This document shows positions 36,701-41,287 of a stretch of 41,287 nucleotides of DNA, piece after piece. Location: positions 1-41,287 of the forward strand of contig JACCTC010000376.1 of NCBI GenBank assembly GCA_013812655.1, given 5' to 3'. Made by a program: the position numbers and the translations under genes. The stretch's first letter is position 1, and every line of letters begins with the position of its first letter. A model generated the notes under the pieces. That model was given only the letters and a program-made list of their open reading frames with translations. It was not told the origin of the DNA and ran no database searches. The DNA comes from Deltaproteobacteria bacterium (GTDB lineage: Bacteria > Myxococcota_A > Polyangia > Haliangiales > Haliangiaceae).

Positions 36701-39700
36701 ACGCCGACGAACCCGTCGATCGCGAAGGGCACGACGCTGCAGTTCTTCGCGACCGGCGTCTACAGCGATAACAGCACGCAGGATCTGACGACGCAGGTGA
36801 CGTGGTCGTCGACCACCATCGGCGTCGCGACGATCTCGAATGCCGGCGGATCGCAGGGCCTCGCCAGCGCGATCGGTGTCGGCTCGACGTCGATCCGCGC
36901 GACGTTCGGCGGCACGACCGGCTCGACGACGCTGACCGTGACCGAGGCGACGCTCGCGTCGATCCAGGTGACGCCCACGAATCCGACGATCGCCGATGGC
37001 ACGAGCCTCCAGTTCACCGCGACCGGCATCTACACCGACAGCACGACGCAGAACCTCACGACGCAGGTGTCGTGGTCGTCCTCGACGGGCACGGTCGCCA
37101 CGATCTCGAACGCGTCCGGCTCGCAGGGTCTCGCGAGTGCGGCCGACATGGGCACGACCACGATCGGTGCGGCGCTCGGCGGCATCACCGGCTCGACCAC
37201 GCTGACCGTCACGGCGGCCACGCTGGTGTCGGTCCAGATCACGCCGACGAACCCGTCGATCGCCGACGGCACGACGCTGCAGTTCACCGCGATCGGCACG
37301 TACACCGATAACTCGACGCAGGACCTCACGGCGCAGGCGACGTGGTCGACGACGAACAGCGGGGTCGCCTCGATCTCGAACGCCACCGGCACGAAGGGCC
37401 GCGCGACGGCCGCGAGCAGCGGGACGACGACGATCGGCGCCACCGTGGACGGCCGGACCGGCACGACGACGCTGACCGTGACCGCCGCGACGCTGGCGTC
37501 GATCCAGGTCACGCCGACGAACCCGTCGATCGCCGACGGCACGACGCTGCAGTTCACCGCGACCGGCACGTTCACGGATGGCTCGACGCAGAACGTCACG
37601 GCGCAGTCGCTGTGGTCGTCGACGAACTCGACGGTCGCGTCGATCTCGAATGCAGGCGGCTCGCAGGGCTTCGCGACCGCGAACGATCCGGGCTCGGTGA
37701 CGATCGCCGCCACCTCCGGTGGCATCACGGGGTCGACGACGCTGACCGTCACGCCCGCGACGCTGGTCTCGATCCAGATCACGCCGATCGATCCGTCGAT
37801 CGCGAAGGGGACCGCCCAGCAGTTCATCGCGATCGGCACCTATACCGATAATTCGACGCAGGATCTGACGACCCTGGCGACGTGGTCGTCCTCGAATGCC
37901 GCGGTCGCGACGATCTCGAACGCCGCCGGCTCGCAGGGCCTCGCGAGCTCGGTCGACCTCGGCACGACCCTGATCCGCGCGATCTTCGACGGTCGCAGCG
38001 CGATCACGACGCTGACGGTCACCGCCGCGACGCTCGTCTCGATCGAGGTCACGCCGACAAACCCGTCGGCCTCGAAGGGCACGACGGTGCAGTTCACCGC
38101 GACCGGCGTCTACACCGATGGCTCGACGCAGGACCTCACCGCGCAGGCCTCGTGGTCGTCGACCAACATCAACGTCGCGACCGTTTCGAACGCGACCGGC
38201 TCGAAGGGCTCGGCGTTCGCGGTCGAGGTCGGCTCGGCCAGCATCCGCGCGGCGCTCGGTACCGTGGTCGGCGCGACGACGATGACGGTCAATGCCGCGG
38301 CGCTGGTCTCGGTCCAGGTGACACCGGCGAATCGCTCGATCGCCGACGGCACGACACTCCAGTTCACGGCGACCGCCACGTTCAGCGATGGTTCGACGCA
38401 GGACGTGACGACGCTCGCGAGCTGGTCGTCGACCGACTCGAACGTCGCGACGGTCTCGAACGCGAGTGGCTCGCAAGGCCTCGCGACCTCGGTCGACCCC
38501 GGCTCGACGACGATTGGCGCGAGCTTCGGTGGCCGGAGCGGCTCGACGACGCTGACGGTGAACGCCGCCACGCTCGTGTCGATCGACGTCACGCCGACGA
38601 ACCCGTCGATCGCGAATGGCACGCAGCAGCAGTTCACGGCGACCGGCCTCTACACCGATAACTCGACGCAGGATCTGACCGGCCAGGCGACGTGGAGCTC
38701 GAGCGTCACCAGCGTGGCGACGATCTCGAACACCGCGGGCTCGGACGGCCTCGCGTCGGCGACTGGAAATGGCGCGACGACGATCACTGCGACGTTCGGC
38801 ACGATCTCGGGCTCGACGACGCTCACCGTCACGGGCGTCACCCTGACCAGCGTGGTCGTCACGCCGGTCAACCCGACGATGACGAAGGGGTCGACGGTCC
38901 AGTTCACCTGCACCGGCGTGTTCAGTGACAACTCGACGCAGGACCTCACGGCAACGGCGCTGTGGAGCACCACGAACGCGGCCGTGGCGACGGTCTCGAA
39001 CGCGTCGGGCAGTCAGGGTCTCGCGACCGCGGTCGAGATCGGGTCCGCCGACATCGGCTGCACGGCGAGCGGCTTCAGCGATACCTCGACGGTGACCGTC
39101 ACCGCGGCGACGATCTCCTCGATCGTCATCTCGCCGGCGAATCCGACCATCGCGAACGGCGTCGAGCTGCAGTTCACGGCGACCGTGACCTTCAGCAGCG
39201 GCGTCGTCCAGGACATCACGGAGGACGCGACCTGGACCTCGAGCAACACGGCGGTCGCGACGATCTCGAACCAGGTCGGCTTCGAGGGCATCGCGACGAG
39301 CTCGAACGTGGGCACGACGACGATCACCGCAAACTTCGGTGGCGCGAGCGGCACTACGACGCTGACGGTGTCGAACGCGACGATCACGTCGATCGCGATC
39401 CAGCCGGTCAACCCGACGATCGCCCGGAACACCCTCTTGCAGTTCATCGCGATCGGCACGTTCAGCGATGGGTCGACGGCGGACATCACCACGGTCGCGA
39501 CCTGGACGACGACGAACACGACGGTCGCGACGATCTCGAACGCTGGTGGTAGCCAGGGCGTCGCCACCGGCGTCGCTCCCGGCACGGCGACGATCAGCGC
39601 GCTGTTCCAGGGCCAGACGGCATCGACGGTGTTGACGGTGACGAACGCGACGCTCGTGTCGATCGCGATCACGCCGAGCAACCCGACGATGGCCGCCGGC

Positions 39701-39916
39701 ACCCAGCTGGCGCTGACCGCGACCGGCACGTTCAGCGATGGCTCGACCCAGAACCTGACGCTTCAGGTGAACTGGAAGTCGCAGAACAAGCAGGTCGTGA
39801 AGGTCGCGCAGGGCCGTCGCAAGCGCGGCCTGGCCACCGCGATCAACCCGGGTAGCTCGCTGATCACCGCCACGACGCTCGGGATCTCCGGGACGACCAC
39901 GATCACCGTGCCGTGA
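33776..39916 (+). CDS. Giant surface lipoprotein: two Calx-beta-like domains and 20 bacterial Ig-like repeats
   Basis: The 2046-residue lipoprotein (MGTACGDN, Cys22) has two Calx-beta-like domains (about 35-140 and 142-247: ITLTRENFAAGQTVTITGVD, then LTFTDANWSTPRTVTITGVN). Twenty Ig-like (BIG2-type) domains follow, starting at 34521 with exactly 270-bp spacing to the stop. Each reads approximately VTPTNPSIADGTTLQFTATG, then (V/F)YSDNSTQDLTTQVTWSSS and VATISNAGGSQGLATA, closing in GSTTLTVTAAT. These domains are adhesive or spacer modules in surface and secreted proteins. A strand-rich, Thr/Ser-dominated composition fits extracellular display. No C-terminal anchor or enzyme domain is seen, so adhesion or matrix contact is the likeliest role. 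The lipid anchor at the N-terminus means the repeats project outward. Confidence 0.93.
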   Translation: MSTTWGVARGLVCALIVMGTACGDNLRGASEELVVTPVIGLHTNETGGTATFTVALAHEPSADVRIDLSSSNVLEGTVSPEVITLTRENFAAGQTVTITGVDDDVADGSQSYTVRVAPAVESLAAVNVQVSNDDDDAIAVRVTPTSGLITTKQGGQATFDVVLTSKPAGAVVVPLSSSDITQGTIDESSLTFTDANWSTPRTVTITGVNDGLFNGNVEYTIVTAATTSTDATYNGLDPEDVTVTNVGRALVSLEVTPANATIALGTGRQYTATGVFDDSSRLDLTLGVTWSSTVAGIATISNATATKGFASSHATGTTMIRSVFGVVTGQTTLTVTPATLVAIEVTPPDQTIADGTTLQLTATGVYSDNSTQDLTTQVVWSSSLLSVATISNAGGSQGRATAVNAGVTTLTATVGTISGSTTLTVTAATLVSIDVTPVTPTIADGSTQQFTATGLYTDGSTQPLTAQATWASSATAVATISNVNGSNGVATAVAQGSTTISATSGGITGSTVLTVTAATLQSIQVTPTNPSTTKSSTVAFTATGVFTDSTTQDLTTQVTWSSSSQTVATISNANGTQGVATAQNTGQTTITATLGTTVGSTTLTVTPATLVSFQISPTNSSIADGTTQQFTATAFFSDNTSQNVTATTTWSSSVGTVATISNAPGTQGLASAVGTGVTTITASFGGLTQTTSLTVTGAVLVSVEVTPTNASIAKGTNLQFTATAVFSDGSTQDVTATSVFSSSSTTVATIGNANGNRGRATGQNVGTTTISATFSGVVGSTTLTVTAATLQSIQVTPTNPTAAKGTTLQFTATGTFSDNTTQNLTTLVTWSSSTTAVATISNAGGSQGLASAANQGTTTISATFGGRTGSTTLTVSAAALASIQITPVNPSAAKGTTVQFVATGVFTDGTSQDVTTQVTWSSTVQSVASISNAGGAQGRASSVNEGTTEIRATSGVIVGSTTLTVTAATLSSIQVTPTNPSIAKGTTLQFFATGVYSDNSTQDLTTQVTWSSTTIGVATISNAGGSQGLASAIGVGSTSIRATFGGTTGSTTLTVTEATLASIQVTPTNPTIADGTSLQFTATGIYTDSTTQNLTTQVSWSSSTGTVATISNASGSQGLASAADMGTTTIGAALGGITGSTTLTVTAATLVSVQITPTNPSIADGTTLQFTAIGTYTDNSTQDLTAQATWSTTNSGVASISNATGTKGRATAASSGTTTIGATVDGRTGTTTLTVTAATLASIQVTPTNPSIADGTTLQFTATGTFTDGSTQNVTAQSLWSSTNSTVASISNAGGSQGFATANDPGSVTIAATSGGITGSTTLTVTPATLVSIQITPIDPSIAKGTAQQFIAIGTYTDNSTQDLTTLATWSSSNAAVATISNAAGSQGLASSVDLGTTLIRAIFDGRSAITTLTVTAATLVSIEVTPTNPSASKGTTVQFTATGVYTDGSTQDLTAQASWSSTNINVATVSNATGSKGSAFAVEVGSASIRAALGTVVGATTMTVNAAALVSVQVTPANRSIADGTTLQFTATATFSDGSTQDVTTLASWSSTDSNVATVSNASGSQGLATSVDPGSTTIGASFGGRSGSTTLTVNAATLVSIDVTPTNPSIANGTQQQFTATGLYTDNSTQDLTGQATWSSSVTSVATISNTAGSDGLASATGNGATTITATFGTISGSTTLTVTGVTLTSVVVTPVNPTMTKGSTVQFTCTGVFSDNSTQDLTATALWSTTNAAVATVSNASGSQGLATAVEIGSADIGCTASGFSDTSTVTVTAATISSIVISPANPTIANGVELQFTATVTFSSGVVQDITEDATWTSSNTAVATISNQVGFEGIATSSNVGTTTITANFGGASGTTTLTVSNATITSIAIQPVNPTIARNTLLQFIAIGTFSDGSTADITTVATWTTTNTTVATISNAGGSQGVATGVAPGTATISALFQGQTASTVLTVTNATLVSIAITPSNPTMAAGTQLALTATGTFSDGSTQNLTLQVNWKSQNKQVVKVAQGRRKRGLATAINPGSSLITATTLGISGTTTITVP
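34521..39913 (+). repeat. Twenty 270-bp tandem repeats encoding 90-residue Ig-like domains
   Basis: Units start at 34521 and every 270 bp after that: 34791, 35061, and so on to 39651. The marker sequences (CGACGATCTCGAA, CTCGACGCAGGA) reappear at this fixed spacing, and the phase of the first and last units checked agrees, so there is no net insertion or deletion between the first and last units. Units in the middle are more alike than those at the ends. Confidence 0.9.
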
Positions 39917-39988
39917 TCATCGGCCGCCTGGCCGGCGCTGGGTCTCGAAGCGGCGCGCTTGCTTGCTTGCTTCTGCGACCCGTGCCGG

Positions 39989-40879
39989 TTACTTGCCGGC
40001 TTCGAGGTCGCGCTTGACCTTCTCGATCTCCTCCAGCGTCTCCGCGCTGACCTCGGGCGCCGGCATGTCGAGCTGCGCGAGCGTCTTGACGATGATCTCG
40101 GCGACCGTGCGGCGCATGTACGGCTTGGCGTCGGCAGGGATCGCGTACCACGGCGCGTAGGGCTTGCTCGTCGCGCGCAGCATGTCCTGGTACGCGCTCA
40201 TGTAGTCGTCCCAGTGGCCGCTCTCCTTCATGTCCGAAGGGCTGAACTTCCAGTGGTTGTCGGCATCGGACACGCGGTCGAGGAACCGGCTGTGCTGTTC
40301 CTTCTGCGAGACGTTGAGGAAGAACTTCAGCACGACGCAGCCGTTGCGGGCCCAGTGCTTCTCGAACTGGCTGATCGACTCGAAGCGCTCCTGCCAGAGA
40401 TCGTCGAGCTTCTTTGGCTGGCGCGGAAGCTTCTGCGCGCCCAGGTACTCGGGGTGCACGCGCACGACGAGCACCTCTTCATAGTGGCTGCGGTTCCACA
40501 CGCCGATCCGGCCGCGCTCCGGCATGTTCTTGTAGTTGCGCCACATGAAGTCGTGGTCGAGCTCCTCGGCGTTCGGTGCCTTGTACGAATAAACCTGGCA
40601 GCCGACCGGGTTCACGCCGGTCAAGATCGCGCGGATCGTGCCGTCCTTGCCGGCCGCATCGAGCGCCTGGAAGATCAGGAGGACGCTGTACTTGTCCTGC
40701 GCGTACAGCTTGCCCTGGATCTTGTTGAGCTTCTCGACGGCTTTCTCGAGGGCCTCGTTGTTCTCGGCCTTGCCCGGATCGTCGTCGGCGCGAGTGAGCG
40801 CTTTCTTGATCTTGAAGGAGGCGTCGAACCCGACGAGGTAGGGGCTGTCCACGGGATCGAACAGGATCGGTTGGGCCAT
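39989..40879 (-). CDS. ppk2: Polyphosphate kinase 2 (PPK2)
   Basis: PPK2 uses polyphosphate to phosphorylate nucleoside mono- or diphosphates (ADP/GDP, or AMP in some classes). The 296-residue soluble protein has the Walker A-like LDAAGKDGTI (73-82), the Walker B-like VWNRSHYEEVLVVRVHPEYL (128-147) where relatives have FNRSHYED, and the lid helix PKKLDDLWQERFESISQFEK, all typical of the one-domain family. ATG 40879 is chosen; an upstream TTG at 40912 would add 11 residues. It is divergent from the CHAD gene across about 103 bp, where both promoters should lie. The exact substrate class (AMP, ADP or GDP) is not decidable from this alone. Confidence 0.93.
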   Translation of the reverse strand: MAQPILFDPVDSPYLVGFDASFKIKKALTRADDDPGKAENNEALEKAVEKLNKIQGKLYAQDKYSVLLIFQALDAAGKDGTIRAILTGVNPVGCQVYSYKAPNAEELDHDFMWRNYKNMPERGRIGVWNRSHYEEVLVVRVHPEYLGAQKLPRQPKKLDDLWQERFESISQFEKHWARNGCVVLKFFLNVSQKEQHSRFLDRVSDADNHWKFSPSDMKESGHWDDYMSAYQDMLRATSKPYAPWYAIPADAKPYMRRTVAEIIVKTLAQLDMPAPEVSAETLEEIEKVKRDLEAGK

Positions 40880-40982
40880 CGCGGCCGAGTCTGCCAGACG
40901 GCTCGGTGACAAATTCGGTAGAATCCCCGGAAACCGCGACCGATAGACGTTAATCCGGAATCATCACGGTAGTGTCCAGGGC

Positions 40983-41287
40983 ATGGCGATGCCGACCGAA
41001 CCTCAGACCCTCCCCTATCCCGAGCACGACAAGCTCGGCCCGCTCGGTAGCCGCCACACCGTGCTGCACGACCCGAGCGAGCTGCGCACCCGCCTGCTCG
41101 CGGACTTTCGAGGCGCGGTCGATGCAGCAAAGCAGGCGGCGGTCGACGTCGATCAAGGGTCACCGGCAGCGGTCCATGACTCGCGCAAGGCGCTCCGCCG
41201 CGCCCGTGCGGTGCTGGCGATGGTCGAGGACGCGCTCCCCAAGAGCGAGCGCCGGGCCGTCCGCAACGCGCTCCAGGAGGCCCGCCG
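40983..41287 (+). CDS. CHAD-domain protein, 3' end outside the window
   Basis: The frame from ATG 40983 stays open to the last base: 101 codons plus two bases. A second in-frame ATG lies at 40989. The start of a CHAD domain is clear: VHDSRKALRRARAVLAMVED, with the conserved His and the basic Arg/Lys set (RKxxRRxR) that binds polyphosphate, then LPKSERRAVRNALQEAR. CHAD proteins bind polyphosphate granules. Pairing with the divergent PPK2 gene supports a polyphosphate role. A preceding N-terminal segment (about 1-60, PYPEHDKLGPLGSRHTVLHD) is family-specific. Only the first part is in the window. Confidence 0.85.
   Translation, partial: MAMPTEPQTLPYPEHDKLGPLGSRHTVLHDPSELRTRLLADFRGAVDAAKQAAVDVDQGSPAAVHDSRKALRRARAVLAMVEDALPKSERRAVRNALQEAR

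Noticed and set aside
35140..38476. Very long open frames on the minus strand opposite the Ig-like repeats (for example 35140-36732, 35633-38476).
   Set aside because: They are periodic mirror images of the 270-bp repeats and arise from the extreme G/C codon bias, with no recognisable domain.
39957..39972. Run of GCTT units after the repeat lipoprotein gene.
   Set aside because: Four short units in an intergenic spot are expected by chance and show no further structure.

Overview
The window looks like a chromosomal segment from a high-GC, free-living, predatory-type member of the Myxococcota (old Deltaproteobacteria), probably near the Kofleriaceae or Haliangiales. The evidence is the strong G/C third-position bias, about eleven predicted lipoproteins, two eukaryotic-like Ser/Thr kinases, Cys-rich secreted proteins, nucleotide-exchange transporters outside an obligate parasite, and a transglutaminase-elicitor homologue. 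The placement is inferred; no rRNA or tRNA gene was seen.

Layout. 1-153 is the 3' end of a helical, TPR-like protein. 262-2511 encodes a bis-MGD molybdopterin oxidoreductase. It faces a compact minus-strand pqi operon (6011 to 2545: two PqiA halves, the MCE protein PqiB, the lipoprotein PqiC) for lipid traffic across the envelope. 6265-6651 is a 5'-truncated DedA remnant. 6679-10028 holds small uncharacterised genes. 10149-17395 is a same-strand block of two Ser/Thr kinases and two ATP/ADP-type transporters, the second fused to a HEAT-like tail. 17469-17849 is a small membrane protein. 18093-20107 holds a probable selenoprotein gene followed by prfC.

20088-20894 (minus), 20847-21650 and 21638-22837 are an exported protein, a lipoprotein polysaccharide deacetylase and a putative outer-membrane protein with a DP(A/T)(V/I) linker. 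They lead into an ECF sigma factor, a FecR-type regulator and a Cys-rich lipoprotein (22881-25242), then a second Cys-rich lipoprotein (25327-26631). 26709-31696 holds a transglutaminase-elicitor/P-domain lipoprotein, an unknown lipoprotein and a propeller lipoprotein with a CxxCH motif. 31854-33646 has a metallo-beta-lactamase-fold hydrolase and two paralogous small lipoproteins. 33776-39916 is one surface lipoprotein with two Calx-beta-like domains and twenty bacterial Ig-like repeats of exactly 90 residues. The window ends with a divergent polyphosphate pair, PPK2 (minus) and a partial CHAD protein (plus).

The most notable finding is at 18093-18470. A 125-codon frame is interrupted once, at 18246-18248, by TGA. 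The same frame and codon bias continue to a C-terminal CxxC...CxxC ribbon and a TAG stop. Directly after the TGA lies a perfect 7-bp hairpin (18263-18279) with a GUC apical loop 22 nt from the UGA, as expected of a bacterial SECIS element. A standard gene caller would split or lose this gene. It is best explained as an undescribed selenoprotein with a DUF2007-like fold, probably co-transcribed with release factor RF3.
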